A DNA stretch of 64,000 bases from Flaveria trinervia (lineage: Eukaryota; Streptophyta; Magnoliopsida; Asterales; Asteraceae), in NCBI GenBank assembly GCA_025506515.1, contig CM046447.1:90615498-90679497 (forward strand). Reading direction: 5' to 3'. A program made the translations under genes and the position numbers. Each line of letters opens with the position of its first letter. Position 1 is the stretch's first letter. The notes under the pieces were generated by a model. That model was not told where the DNA came from and did not search any database. It saw only the letters and a list, made by a program, of their open reading frames with translations. Positions 44,531-55,940 of this stretch are shown here, in pieces.

Positions 44531-45009
44531 ATTTGTTAAAGTTTAATATCATTAAAGTAACTAGAAATTTGGTTTATACCTTGAACATTGGATAATATCG
44601 AGGATTATTTAATATATATCAGGGTACTTCATCATTATAGTTGTGGCTGGCCTGATGATGTCGACACTCATCTTAAGCATGACTCCCAAAACTGTATGGA
44701 TATGTCTATGAATGGTTTCGTCTATGAATGGTTCTCCGAAATGATTAAAAGATTCTTGTACAAACTATTTGTACATCCATGAGCCAAAGTCATCAAGAAG
44801 ATCCAATGGACTCCTTAATAGACATATTACATGTTTGTTTCAATTCTGAAACAAAGGAGCATAATGTGTCTCGTATATGTCCCAATTTGCATCTTAAATT
44901 TGGCAAATTCTTTATCTACCTAATAGATAAACGGATTAATTCATGGTTTTTTGATGCAATCTACGTACAAATAATTAAAAATAATAGCAGTACTTGCCTT
45001 TATTTCCCA

Positions 45010-45290
45010 CCACTCGCGCGATGCATCGATTAAGCTCTCGTCCCACCGATTTCAGTTTCAAGCCTCATTAAATGGTCACAAAGCTTCCAATCCTTTTTCA
45101 TGTTGTCTTATTATTTTTGGTGTTTGGTTCAAAGGTTTTTTGTGTTCTTTCCTTCATGGCTTTTTCTAAATTCGCCCATCCGATCTTATTAAAGTGACTA
45201 CCAGGCCTATTCCTTTTTCTAGGTTCATCCAAGCAAGCATCGATAAATTTCATGAATGTAGCTTGATTCTAACACGAATTTGATTTATTC
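45010..45290 (-). pseudogene. Myb/SANT-like protein of the PIF/Harbinger element
   Basis: On the minus strand NQATFMKFIDACLDEPRKRN is followed by RPGSHFNKIGWANLEKAMKE, the pattern of the plant Myb/SANT-like DNA-binding domain (Myb_DNA-bind_3 family). PIF/Harbinger elements encode such a protein as a transposase partner for nuclear import and DNA binding. A stop follows in KNNKTT*KR and the C-terminal part is missing. It lies upstream of, and in the same direction as, the transposase. Confidence 0.75.
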
Positions 45291-45391
45291 TTTTTTTTTT
45301 ATGTTTCACAATCAATAACATTAGAGTGATTATCATTCATTATCTGATAAAACATAATACGATAATGAATGAATAAACAATAAACAATAAT

Positions 45392-45474
45392 ACACACACC
45401 CACATACACACACACACACACACATATATATAATATATATACATATATATATATACACACACACACATATACAT
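45392..45474. repeat. (CA)n/(TA)n microsatellite at the MULE border
   Basis: Compound CA and TA dinucleotide repeats ending right where the MULE terminus GGGAAAAGTG begins. Confidence 0.9.
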
Positions 45475-45708
45475 GGGAAAAGTGAATACGGACTGTTAGG
45501 CATTTAACCTTGGATACGAAACTCTCAAAATTATGTAGTATTGATTTAATTAAATAATTATAAATATGATTTTCATTGGTTCCTTTTCTAGTTACTCTCC
45601 CATACCTTCAAATACCTAAGTCTTCAACATCATCGGTGTCCTTCATCAGTTCATCATCATCGCGAACAACTTCAATCTGGGCCGTCATCTTCATCTCAAC
45701 CTTCTGCA
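45475..45708 (+). repeat. MULE left terminal inverted repeat, outer part
   Basis: CTAGTTACTCTCCCATACC to CATCTCAACCTTCT is the reverse complement of 60235-60110, with a few changes. The part 45475-45590 has no partner in the window because the right TIR is cut at 60235. The TIR continues at 54952 after the Gypsy insertion. Confidence 0.88.
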
Positions 45709-47890
45709 TGTAAGGCCTCGTTTCCGGAAACCTCACAGTTGGTCAATCACAGCAGTTAAAACATTAAACATTAATTATACAAATAAGCAGCGGAAATGAT
45801 TTATCAAAACCATTCATTTCATTTAAAACACTATTTTTAAGCAATACATCATCATTAACTGTTTACAAAAGAATTGTTTATATGCATTACAAAACAACAG
45901 CAACATAGAGTATGAATGGATGTCAGTCTTTCCCTGCCGAGTAGCTTCACCCTCGTGCCATCCTCAGCAATATTTAACTGCCAACTAAAAATGTATAAAA
46001 GTCAGCGTTGCTGAGTGAGTTCTCGTTTTAAAAGTAATAAAATACTTCTATATGTTGTATAAGAAAATACTCTTTTCTGTAAATACAACTATGTACTGTA
46101 TATGCGAGCATGCATTAACTATATGAACAAATACTGTTTGTTCTCTTTACTGTATGTCTTGTCTGTTCTGTAAACTTTTATCTTTATGTTTCACTTTCTG
46201 TATGGACCAGTGAGCAATACCCTAACTATAAGCGCGATGGAAAATGGGTGATGGGCCATCTATATCCCTCGAAAGGGTCAACTATATCCCTTGAAAGGGT
46301 CAACTGTATTCCTCAAAAGGGTCAACTATATCCCTCTAAAGGGTCAACTGTATCCCTCGAAGGGTTCTGTGTACTGTGTACAAAGCCAACCCAATCACCC
46401 AGGACACGCTACAAAGGTCCTGCCAATCTCAATTGATCGGCCCTGTGTGCATAATAGGGTAGCTAACCCGCAACACAGTTGAGCTAATGACAACATGGCC
46501 GTGCACCTCCTGTAAGCTTGCAAGACTTGTTAAATTTTCATTAATGTTCCTCTTCTTTTCTTATTGCTCTTTCACTTTATTATTACGATATACTTTACGT
46601 TACGATAATAACATACCACGTAAAGTCATACTATAAGTAATAATAATAATAATAGCAATAACAATAATAAGAAACAATCATAACTATGCATGAAACATCC
46701 TAATAATTAAGCCCTAGTCAACCTCGGTCAAAAACCCTAAAGCACAAACTCCCAGAAAATTCTGTAAAAATTTCTAAGTGTTTAGGCGCATGGGAACTAT
46801 TTGGGCGCATGAGCCCTGTTCGGGCGTTTCATCACTATGTAGGCGCATCAGCCAACACTTAAGCATTTATCACTTTAGGCGCATGAATTATTCAAGCGTA
46901 TGGGCACTATTTGTGCGTATGAACACTTAGAAGCATGGATAATCCGGACGCATGGACACTTAGGCACATGAGCCACTTGGGCGCATGGGCACTATTGGGG
47001 TGCATGGCCATACACTTAGTCGTCCGGCTAACATTTCTAGGCGCATGGACCACTGTTCAGGCGCATAGGCTGTACTTAAACATTTTTAAGGTAATCTTAG
47101 GCACATGGGCTACTGTTTAGGCGCATGGACCACTGTTCAGGCGCATAGGCTGTACTTAAACATTTCTAAGGTAATCTTAGTCACATGGACTACTGTTTAG
47201 GCGCATGGATTACACTTAAATCTTTCTAAGGTATTTTCAGGCGCATGAGCCTTATCTAGGCGCATGGACCTTCTGTTCAATATGTTTCCAGTATGTTTTC
47301 AAACTCAATCATCAAACCTATCTGTTCTAAGCTTAATATGGCTATTCTAAACATGAACAACCTATAAACATTTAAGAATCAACATCCAATCATGCACATT
47401 ACACACGGGTAAACATACATAAGCTTTGAAAATCGTTTTAATACATTTTGAGCCCCAAAGATAGTTTAAAACAAGTAAAAACCGGGTCTAGAACTCACCT
47501 GATGCAACTTGGGTATTTCTTCCTTTCTAACCCGCTTGCAATGAGTTCAAACACCTAAAAACAACACCAAACACACACACCCGAGCACATACACAAACAC
47601 ATAAGCACATATACATACAACCGGGACAAAACCCGTCATAAACATTTAAAAACCTTGAATTCGTTCACTTCTTCTTCTTCTTCTACAAGCCAAGAGTTTT
47701 CCGCTGCCCTCTCTCTCTAAAACCGAAGAAATGTTGATGTGAAGTGAGGGTGGGCGGCCATGCCCACCTTTACACCAACTTTTTCAAAGTTTTGTCCTTT
47801 TGAACACTTTTAGTCCCTCCACTTGGACTTTATTATTTTTCTTTCTTTTTATTCTTCATTTCTTGTCTTTTTAAATAACTGGGTGTTACA
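45709..47890 (-). repeat. 3' LTR of Gypsy G
   Basis: On the minus strand it starts TGTAACACCC and ends GAGGCCTTACA. It contains a 21-22 bp tandem repeat with the core ATCCCTCGAAAGGGTCAACT (about 46258-46365) and a GGCGCATGG minisatellite (about 46785-47280) with an internal duplication of about 70 bp. It matches 52762-54946. Confidence 0.92.
46785..47280. repeat. GGCGCATGG minisatellite in Gypsy LTR
   Basis: Irregularly spaced AGGCGCATGG/GGGCGCATG words, about 20-30 bp apart. The same array is in the other LTR (53835-54330), and a related array is in the solo LTR at 39281-39620. Confidence 0.8.
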
Positions 47891-47904
47891 AGTCCACCCC
47901 CCTT
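47891..47904 (-). other. Polypurine tract, Gypsy G
   Basis: The minus strand reads AAGGGGGGTGGACT directly before the LTR start TGTAACACCC. Confidence 0.85.
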
Positions 47905-47929
47905 ATATAGGTTCCGTCCCCGAAACCTG

Positions 47930-49110
47930 TTATTCCTCGAACAGATGAGGATAATGCTGCCTCATCCCCTCCTCAGTCTCCCATGTAGACTCGGATCCCT
48001 TCCTGTGCTTCTACTGTACACGCACAAGAGGAACCACTTTATTTCTCAGCCTCTTCTCTTTATGATCGATGATTGCCACTGGTTGCCCCACATAATTAAG
48101 CCTTTCATCTACTTCAATGTCCTCCAATGGAACAATCATGTCTTCGTCAGCTAAGCACTTTCTCAGATGAGATACATGGAATGTCAGGTGAATTCCACTT
48201 AACTCATCTGGTAACTCCTATCTGTAGGCCACCACTCCTACTCGAGTAATGATTCGGAAATGGCCTATATATCTTGGGCTCAATTTGCCCTGCTTCCTGA
48301 ATCGGATAATAACCTTCCAAGGTGAGAACTTCAACATAACCCGGTCACCCACCTGGAACTCGATCGGTCTGCGTAGCCTCGATTACCTCGATGCTCCCCA
48401 ATTCCTTCTGCCCAATGTCTCTCCAACATACGGGCGTCCTATATCTTCTACCATATAGCATCTCGTATGGTGGCATACCAATGCTGGCATGATAGCTATT
48501 GTTGTACGAGAATTCAGCTAACGGTAAGTGGTCATCCCAACTTCCTCTAAAATCAATCACACATGCCCAAAGCATGTCTTCCAGTGTCTGAATGTTCCTT
48601 TCTGACTGACCATCAGTTTGGGGATGATAAGCTGTGCTAATATGTAACCTCGTCCCCATAGCATCGTGGAATTTCTTTCAGAATTTAGAGGTAAATCGGG
48701 TGTCACGATCAGACACAATGGACACCGGCACACCATGACGAGTTACAATCTCCTTGATGAATAGGTCATCCAACCTCTCGGATGAATATGTCTCGCAGAT
48801 CGGTAGGAAGTGAGCACTCTTCGTCAAGCGGTCAACAATCACCCATATGGCATCGTACCCCTTCGGAGTACGTGGTAGCTTCGTAATGAAATCCATGGTG
48901 ATGTGCTCCCACTTCCATTCCGGTATATCCAAAGGTTGGATCTTCCCATACGGCTTCCGATGTTCGGCTTCACTTGCAAACAAGTAAGGCACTTACTCAC
49001 ATACTCCACCACGTCACGCTTCATACCCGGCCACCAATAATCTTTCTTCATATCTTGATACATCTTTGTGGCACCAGGATGAATGGAGTATCAAGTCTTG
49101 TGAGCTTCAT
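47930..49110 (-). pseudogene. Gypsy G integrase and chromodomain-like C-terminus
   Basis: On the minus strand: zinc-finger region MYQDMKKDYWWPGMKRDVVE and CLTCLQVK (49063-48950), core with D in HITMDFITKLP, D in VSDRDTRFTSKF and E in DGQSERNIQTLED. An in-frame stop after FTSKF (48678) and a frameshift near 48990 break it. Downstream, KFSPWKVIIRFRKQGKLSPR and HLTFHVSHLRKCL lead to a chromodomain-like end (QPVAIIDHKEKRL, then GSESTWETEEGMRQHYPHLF). A TAG replaces the expected Trp in VQ*KHRKG. The end is the TAA at 47930-47932. Confidence 0.87.
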
Positions 49111-49850
49111 CCAAAATCCTCACACGTAGATCCCCGAAACAAGGAACCCACACTCGTCCAAATCGAGTTTTAACACCAAGTGTGTTTTCACCCAATTCCC
49201 CAACCAGACCTCTCATTCTTTCAGAGTTTAGACGATATTCTTTTAATTCCTCACCTTGAAACTCCTTGACTTGCTTAATTACATCAGCGGTCATGATCAG
49301 TTGATATGCTTTCACCCGAATCGGCTCGAGCCTCTCCTTTCGGCTAAAAGCATCAGCCACCATGTTGGCCTTGCCCGGATGGTAATGGATCTCACAATCA
49401 TAATCCTTTATGAGCTCCAACCATCTTCTCTGCCTCATGTTCAGATCCTTCTGCTCGAAGAAGTACTTCAAGCTCTTATGGTCAGTGAAAATGGTGCACT
49501 TCGTCCCCTACAGATAGTGCCTTCAAATCTTTAGTGCAAAGACCACGGCTTCTAGCTCCAATTCATGAGTAGGGTAGTTGACCTCATGAACTTTCAACTG
49601 TCCGGATGCATAGGCTTTAACATTCCCTCTCTGCATTAATACACACCCCAACCCCGAGTAAGAAGCATCTGAATATACCACTAAATCCTCGCTTCCTTCG
49701 GGTAACGACAAGACAGGAGCTTGAATCGACCTCACCTATAACTCCTTGAATGCTTGTTCTTGGGCTTGACCCCATATAAACTTTACATCCTTTGGGGTCA
49801 ACTTGGTCAGTGGAGAAGCGATCTTGGAAAAATCCTGAATGAACCTTCAA
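49111..49850 (-). pseudogene. Gypsy G RNase H and connection domain
   Basis: Minus-strand YSDASYSGLGCVLMQRG (acidic Asp), YASGQLKVHEVNYPTHELEL (Glu) and HYHPGKANMVADAFSR (Asp), the standard Ty3 RNase H blocks. A break near 49505-49525 (a TAG where FTDHKSLKY-type sequence is expected) separates two open pieces in the same frame. The linker after it contains GELGENTLGVKTRFGRVWVP and leads to integrase. A stop at about 49090 lies in AHKT*YSIHPG. Confidence 0.87.
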
Positions 49851-50570
49851 TAATACCCTGCCAACCCCAAGAAACTACGAATCTCGGATGGCGTCCTTGA
49901 AGACTTCCATTGCATCACAGCCTCCACCTTAGTAGGGTCTACTATAATCCCCTCGGGATTTATCACGTGACCTAAGAATTGAATTCGCGTAACCAGAACG
50001 CGCACTTGGAGAATTTGGCATACAACTTCTCCCTTCTTAAGGTCTTTAACAACTCCCGAATGTGATCGGCATGCTCCTTCTCGCTTTTTGAATAAATCAG
50101 GATATCATCAATAAACACAATCACTGATTTATCTAACATTGGCCGACACACTCGATTCATCAAATCCATAAAGCAGCTGGTGCGTTGGTCAGGCCAAATA
50201 ACATAACAAGGAATTCATAGTGACCGTAGCGCGTGCGAAAAGCTGTCTTAGGGATATCCTGCTCCTTCACCTTCAGTTGATGGTAACCAGATCGAAGATC
50301 TATCCTTGAAAACCAACTGGCACCTTGGAGCTGGTCAAACAGATCATCTATTCTTGGTAGGGGGTATCGGTTCTTCACCGTCAACTTGTTCAACTCTTGG
50401 TAGTCAATGCACATCCTCATACTACCGTCTTTCTTCTTCACAAATAGGACCGGAGCACCCCAAGGAGAGATAATCGTCCTAATGAACCCTTTATCGAGCA
50501 TCTCTTGCAACTGCTCCATCAGTTCTTTCATTTCTGTGGGAGCTAATCGATACGGTGCTTTGGCAACGGG
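49851..50570 (-). pseudogene. Gypsy G reverse transcriptase
   Basis: Piece 50531-50160: MKELMEQLQEMLDKGFI, SPWGAPVLFVKKKDGSMRMC, NRYPLPRIDDLFDQLQGASW, FSRIDLRSGYHQL (catalytic Asp) and KTAFRTRYGHYEFLVMLFGL. A frameshift at APAA then leads to piece 50169-49972: MDLMNRVCRPML and FIDDILIYSK, the FIDD form of the active site, at about 50112-50101. A further frameshift follows LREFNS. Blocks near 49860-49960 complete the thumb region. Typical chromovirus RT with two frameshifts. Confidence 0.9.
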
Positions 50571-52407
50571 TTGAGCACCGGTATCAGATCAATTTGGAAC
50601 TCAATTTCGCGATCCGGTGGCACGCCGGGTAAGTCTTCCGGAATACGTCTGGAAACACACACAACTGGTACATCGGATAGTTGTGTGTTGGCGCGTTCAC
50701 ATCCTTTACGTAGGCCAAGTATGCACTACATCCACGTCTCATGCACTTTCCCGCCACCGCCATCAAAATCATCATCGGATCGTAGTAACGCGATCTCCAT
50801 AAATCGTAACCAAACTCCCATCGGACGCAACTAATCAAATCATCTTCTTGCGTCACACGATGTTTGCTTCATAGGTTGCTAACCAGTCCATCCCTAGTAC
50901 TACATCAAATCCACCTAGGGGTATCACGTGTAATCTAGCAGCAAACCTATGGCCCTCTAGTTCTATGGCACAACCCTCTATCACATCTGTAATTCTAGTG
51001 GACTTACCAATAGTTGTTTCTACATCGAATAGTGCACTGACATTTCTACTACTAACAGGCAACTTAGCACAGAAAGTAATGGAAATAAAACTCCTGCTAG
51101 CACCAGAATCAAACAATACAGAGGCACAAGTTTGGTTTACTAGAAACATACCCGACACAACATCAGGATCAGCTCTGGCTTCCTCCCGGGTCATAGTGTA
51201 AGCTCTAGCACTCGCCCTCTGCCCTCCTTCCTCCGGCTTCTTCTTCTCTGCTCCAGAGCTCTCCGCCCTCGGCTTTTTACAGTCTCTAGCGATGTGGCCA
51301 GGCTGGCAACACCTGCAGCATACATTCATCCCCATCCTTCACTCACCAGTATGCTCTCTTCCACATTTGTCACACCTCCTCAACCCTGATCCAGATGTGA
51401 CCACACGTCGATTACCCACCTTAGCCACCTTCTTGTTTGAAGCAGTTCTACCACGTCCAAACCATTTCCCATTCCAGTTCCGGCTACCGCCATCCTTCTT
51501 ATTCAACTCAGCCACCACCACCTCGCGCTCATCATATAATCTGCCAGCCAAGTCAACCGCCGACCTAAAAGTGCTCGGCCAGGCGGTGATTATATGCCTA
51601 CGAATATCCACCGGCAGCCCCTGGATGTATCTCTTAATCTTTCGTGACAGTGGTGTCACTTGATTTGGCACCAGCCGCGCCATTTCATTAAATTGGTGGT
51701 GTACTGCTCGTGTGTCATCTTTCCCGCCTCCAGCTGCAGGAAGTCTTTTTCTACCTTGTCCATCTCTCTGTGAGGACAGAATTCCTCAATCACTAACTTC
51801 TTCAGTTCAGGCCACCTTATTCTCCCAATGGCCCTGCTGCCCTCAGCTTGGACAATGTTGTCCCACCAACACAAAGTCAAGTCCACAAAAGAGTGGGTAG
51901 CGAATTTCACCTTCTGATCTTCACGGTATTCACTGATATCGAGGACAGCCTCCATTTCCCTCACCCACCGGTGAGCAGCTGCAGCAGTGTCGTTTCCATC
52001 GAAAGTAGAGGGCTTGCATCTCATAAACGCCCCATAGTTACAGCCTCGGGCCACCTCCGGCGCAGGCTCTTCTTCTTCCTCCTCATCATCAGAGAGAACC
52101 ATTTCCGGCTCTGGTAGTTCTCGTCCTCCCGAGGACCTGTTCCTCTCTTTTCTTTCCCCATCCCTTACTGCCTTGATCACTTCGGTCACCACAAACAGTA
52201 GATCATCTGCATGACCTGGTGAACTTCCACCACCACAGCCTCCTTTACTGAGGCTCTCAGATTGGTGCTCTTGTCGCCACCCTCCGGATGAGAGGTCTCT
52301 GGTTCTTCATGAACCACTTTCTTGACTCTGGGTCTTCCTCTCTTGGGTCGCGGAGCAGCACCGTGACCACCACTATGAGAGCCTTTTGAAGATCTGCCGC
52401 TAGCCAT
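50571..52407 (-). pseudogene. Gypsy G gag and protease
   Basis: The ATG at 52407 gives a basic, Gly/Ser-rich start (SGGHGAAPRPKRGRPRVKKV). The core piece 52192-51656 has KPSTFDGNDTAAAAHRWVRE, CWWDNIVQAEGSRAIGRIRW and EFCPHREMDKVEKDFLQLEA, a retrotransposon gag fold. A 1-bp frameshift at about 51687 separates it from MARLVPNQVTPLSRKIKRYI. The first finger CDKCGREHTGE loses its last Cys to a TGA at 51336-51338. The second, CCRCCQPGHIARDC, is intact. Protease active site VLFDSGASRSFIS is near residue 76 of the 51335-50853 piece. It ends in the RT linker. Confidence 0.88.
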
Positions 52408-52745
52408 CCTCTAAAAGCACACTATAAGATTCAAACACTAATGCGGTCATTCAAGGTAACACTCAGTTTATGTCAAGTATAGTAAGTCCCTAATTACAGT
52501 GGCCAATTGTGATTAGCCACTTACTTTACTCTTCATACCCCAAGCATCTCCTATCCTGACTTAATCAGTATCTAAATTTACTAAGAGCACATAATCAAAT
52601 AGCATGCGCATATAATACCGGTTAACATTAGGAAAAGACATGCCTGATGGCACGTAGCTACTCGGGCTGACATCCCTCCATTTGTCCCATTTTCAGTTTA
52701 AGTTTAGGTTTTAAAAGTTTATTTAACCCAATTCTCTTAAACTTT

Positions 52746-52759
52746 GGCTCTGATACCAA
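52746..52759 (-). other. Primer binding site, Gypsy G
   Basis: The minus strand reads TTGGTATCAGAGCC two bases after the LTR, complementary to the tRNA-iMet 3' end. The leader to the gag ATG at 52407 is about 340 bp without a gene. Confidence 0.92.
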
Positions 52760-52761
52760 CT

Positions 52762-54946
52762 TGTAAGGCTCCGTTTCCGGAAATCTCACAGTTGGTCAAT
52801 CACAGCAGTTAAAACATTAAACATTATAATTATACAAACTTAAGCAGCGGAAATGATTTATCAAAAACCATTCATTTCATTTAAAACACTGTTGTTAAGC
52901 AATACATCATCATTAACTGTTTACAAAAGAATTGTTTATATGCATTACAAAACAACAGCAACATAGAGTATGAATGGATGTCAGTCTTTCCCTGCCGAGT
53001 AGCTTCACCCTCGTGCCATCCTCAGCAATATTTAACTGCCAACTAAAAATGTATAAAAGTCAGCGTTGCTGAGTGAGTTCTAGTTTTAAAAGTAATAAAA
53101 TACTTTCTATATGTTGTATAAGAAAATACTCTTTTCTGTAAATACAACTATGTACTGTATATGCGAGCATGCATTAACTATATGAACAAATACTATTCGT
53201 TCTCTTTACTGTATGCCTTGTCTGTTCTGTAAACTTTTATCTTTATGTTTCACTTTCTGTATGGACCAGTGAGCAATACCCCAACTATAATGCGATGGAA
53301 AATAGGTGATGGGCCATCTATATCCCTCGAAAGGGTCAACTATATCCCTTGAAAGGGTCAACTGTATTCCTCAAAAGGGTCAACTATATCCCTCTAAAGG
53401 GTAACTGTATCCCTCGAAAGGGTTCTGTGTACTGTGTACAAAGCCAACCCAATCACCCAGGACACGCTACAAAGGTCCTGCCAATCTCAATTGATCGGCC
53501 CTGTGTGCATAATAGGGTAGCTAACCCGCAGCACAGTTGAGCTAATGACAACATGGCCGTGCACCTCCTGTAAGCTTGCAAGACTTGTTAACATTTTCAT
53601 TAATGTTCTTCTTCTTTTCTTTATTGCTCTTTCACTTTATTATTACGATATACTTTACGTTACGATAATAACATACCACGTAAAGTCACATACTATAAGT
53701 AATAATATAATAGCAATAACATATAAGAAACAATCATAACTATGCATGAAACATCCTAATAATTAAGCCCTAGTCAACCTCGGTCAAAAACCCTAAAGCA
53801 CAAACTCCCAGAAAATTCTATAAAAATTTCTAAGTGCTTAGGCGTATGGGAACTATTTGGGCGCATGAGCCCTGTTCGGACGTTTCATCACTATGTAGGT
53901 GCATCAGCCAACACTTAAGCATTTATCACTTTAGGCGCATGAACTATTCAAGCGTATGGGCACTATTTGTGCGTATGAACACTTAGACGCATGGATAATC
54001 CGGACGCATGGACACTAGGCTTGCACTGAGCCACTTGGGCGCATGGGCACTATTGGGGTGCATGGCCCTACACTTAGTCGTCCGGCTAACATTTCTAGGC
54101 ACATGGACCACTGTTCAGGCGCATAGGCTGTACTTAAACATTTCTAGGTAATCTTAGGCACATGGGCTACTGTTTAGGCGCATGGACCACTGTTCAGGCG
54201 CATAGGCTGTACTTAAACATTTCTAAGGTAATCTTAGGCACATGGGCTACTTTTTAGGCGCATGGATTACACTTAAATCTTTCTAAGGTATTTTCAGGCG
54301 CATGAGCCTTATTTAGGCGCATGGACCTTCTGTTCAATATGTTTCCAGTATGTTTTCAAACTCAATCATCAAACCCATCTGTTCTAAGCTTAATATGGCT
54401 ATTCTAACATGAACAACCTATAAGCATTCAAGAATCACATCCATCATGCACATTACATACGGGTAAACATACATAAGCTTTGAAAATCGTTTTAATACAT
54501 TTTGAGCCCCAAGATAGTTTAAAACAAGTAAAAACCGGGGTCTAGAACTCACCTGATGCAACTTGGGTATTTCTTCCTTTCTAACCCGCTTGCAATGAGT
54601 TCATACACCTAAAAAAAACACCAAACACACACCCGAGCACATACACAAACACATAAGCACATATGCATACAACCGGGACAAAACCCGTCATAAACATTTA
54701 AAAACCTTGAATTCTTACCTTGAATTCGTTCACTTCTTCTTCTTCTTCTACAAGCTGAGAGTTTTCTCCTGCTCTCTCTCTCTAAAACCAAAGAAATGTT
54801 GATGTGAAGTGAGGGTGGGCGGCCATGCTCACCTTTACACCAACTTTTTCAAAGTTTTGTCCTTTTGGACACTTTTAGTCTCTCCACTTGGACTTTATTG
54901 TTTTTCTTTCTTAATTTATTTTCTTTTTAAATAACCAGGTGTTACA
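52762..54946 (-). repeat. 5' LTR of Gypsy G (2185 bp)
   Basis: Nearly identical to 45709-47890 with the same ends (TGTAACACC, GGAGCCTTACA) and the same internal repeat arrays. Small indels exist in the arrays and near 53280-53410. A duplicated CTTACCTTGAATTC-type block near 54705-54725 is not in the other LTR. Confidence 0.92.
53315..53425. repeat. 21-22 bp tandem repeat in Gypsy LTR
   Basis: About five units with the core ATCCCTCGAAAGGGTCAACT, repeated in the other LTR at 46258-46365. Confidence 0.85.
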
Positions 54947-54951
54947 CAGCA

Positions 54952-55054
54952 GATCACAAAGTTTGAAATCGATCACTTTTCTCTTCACCCTTCTATCAGT
55001 CTTGCCATGAACTTCATTTCCCCAAGTTGATTCAATCCCTAAACTAACATCGAT
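54952..55054 (+). repeat. MULE left terminal inverted repeat, inner part
   Basis: GATCACAAAGTTTGAAATC to AACATCGAT is the reverse complement of 60104-60002. With 45475-45708 this gives a TIR of about 335 bp. Similarity stops at about 55054. Confidence 0.85.
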
Positions 55055-55854
55055 ATGAAGTGTTCGACTTTTCCAAATTAAGAAGAAACTAACCTGTAAC
55101 ACGACATCAAATTGATAACTTCTCAGACAAACCTCATAAATGAAGAAACTGACCCGTTCTATCTCAAACTGATTAACCCATCGGATAAGAAAAAAGAGTG
55201 TTTCTTCAATCCTAAATTAATGGGTTTAAATGATTCTCAGCAATTACGTTTTAAGATTAGTATGAACCCAATCATAAATACATTATTAAATTACTATCCA
55301 ATCCGTAATTCTTCCATCATAGAATTTCATTTAAAGTTTTAATTTTTTAAGAAATGTTTTGATTTTCCACTTTTTATGACTGGAGATTGCATTTTTAGAT
55401 TTAGTTTATGTAATGGACTAACATGTAATTTTATTAATTTGTCTAAACAATTTGATAGTTTAGTTGAACTAACATGGTGCTATAAAGTGTTTATTTAGAA
55501 TAGGGTTAAATCAATAATCCTCTTAACTCGGTTGCTGGAGAATAATGAATTTGTATTGAAAGTTTGTATTACTCTTTGGTGTGAACATGAGTTTTCTGGA
55601 CCATGTTATTAAATTGTTACATTTCTTTGTAGTTCGTATACATGAAACTAACCATAATATTTTAAAAAACAACACAATATCATTTGAATAATGTTTTTAC
55701 TGTTTTGGTGCATAGTTTTATGATTAAGATACCTATATCTGTTGGTCATTCATTTCATTGCCTGTATGTTATGGGTTTATCAATTGGGTGTAAATGATTG
55801 CTTACTTTTATGATAACAAAATGCCAAATAATAATCCTAATAGGTTTATTTGAC
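55055..55854. other. MULE internal DNA, possible captured intron
   Basis: AT-rich and stop-dense. The ORF at 55112-55342 has no recognisable domain. Because the next segment looks like a host exon preceded by AG, part of this stretch may be captured intron. Confidence 0.35.
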
Positions 55855-55940
55855 AATGTGTAGGGATTGGTACTACCTGGAGAAGTCAAAGCGAGTTAAA
55901 CCATTTCCTTGTGGTGAGTTTGAGCACCAAGTTACAAGAA
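55855..55940 (+). pseudogene. Exon fragment of a PWWP-domain host gene, captured in the MULE
   Basis: After an intron-like stretch ending TGTAG, one frame reads DWYYLEKSKRVKPFPCGEF. From memory this matches the conserved DWYNLEKSKRVKAFRCGEF block next to the PWWP domain in plant Tudor/PWWP/MBT-type nuclear proteins. The exon stops at ATAAGG, where a truncated hAT MITE begins. Only about 25 codons remain, oriented opposite to the transposase. MULEs are known to pick up host gene pieces (Pack-MULEs), and that is the likely origin. The identification depends on recalled family sequence and needs a database search. Confidence 0.6.

Larger units (their letters stand above)
43291..45391 (-). mobile_element. 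PIF/Harbinger-like DNA transposon, decayed
   Basis: Two minus-strand genes typical of the superfamily, a Myb/SANT-like ORF (about 45290-45010) and a DDE transposase (about 44530-43700). The left end is placed where Copia integrase stops: CAACTAA then AAGGGTGGTTGGGATTGC, consistent with a TAA target site. Subterminal inverted repeats (AACTTATAAC.., AAGTCAATAAGTTATT) occur at 43320-43450. The right end was not found and may be lost in the microsatellite or beyond the MULE. Confidence 0.7.
45709..54946 (-). mobile_element. Full-length chromovirus-like Ty3/Gypsy element G
   Basis: Two LTRs of about 2.18 kb, PBS, gag, protease, RT, RNase H, integrase, chromodomain-like end and PPT, all on the minus strand. 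Flanking CTGCA (45704-45708) and CAGCA (54947-54951) are a 5-bp target duplication with one mismatch, and joining the flanks restores MULE TIR sequence. The order RT-RH-INT with a C-terminal chromodomain, and the type of motifs, suggest the Tekay/Del lineage. The LTRs are very similar, so insertion is fairly recent, but several stops and frameshifts are present. Confidence 0.93.

Noticed and set aside
44588..45033. Plus-strand ORFs between the PIF/Harbinger genes
   Set aside because: They lie opposite the Myb/SANT-like and transposase region and show no domain.
46248..46482. ORFs with repeated YPSKGST-type peptides
   Set aside because: Translation of the 21-22 bp tandem repeat in the Gypsy LTR. 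The same peptide appears in the other LTR at 53349.
48839..52117. Plus-strand ORFs opposite Gypsy G
   Set aside because: Antisense shadows of gag and pol. None has a conserved domain.
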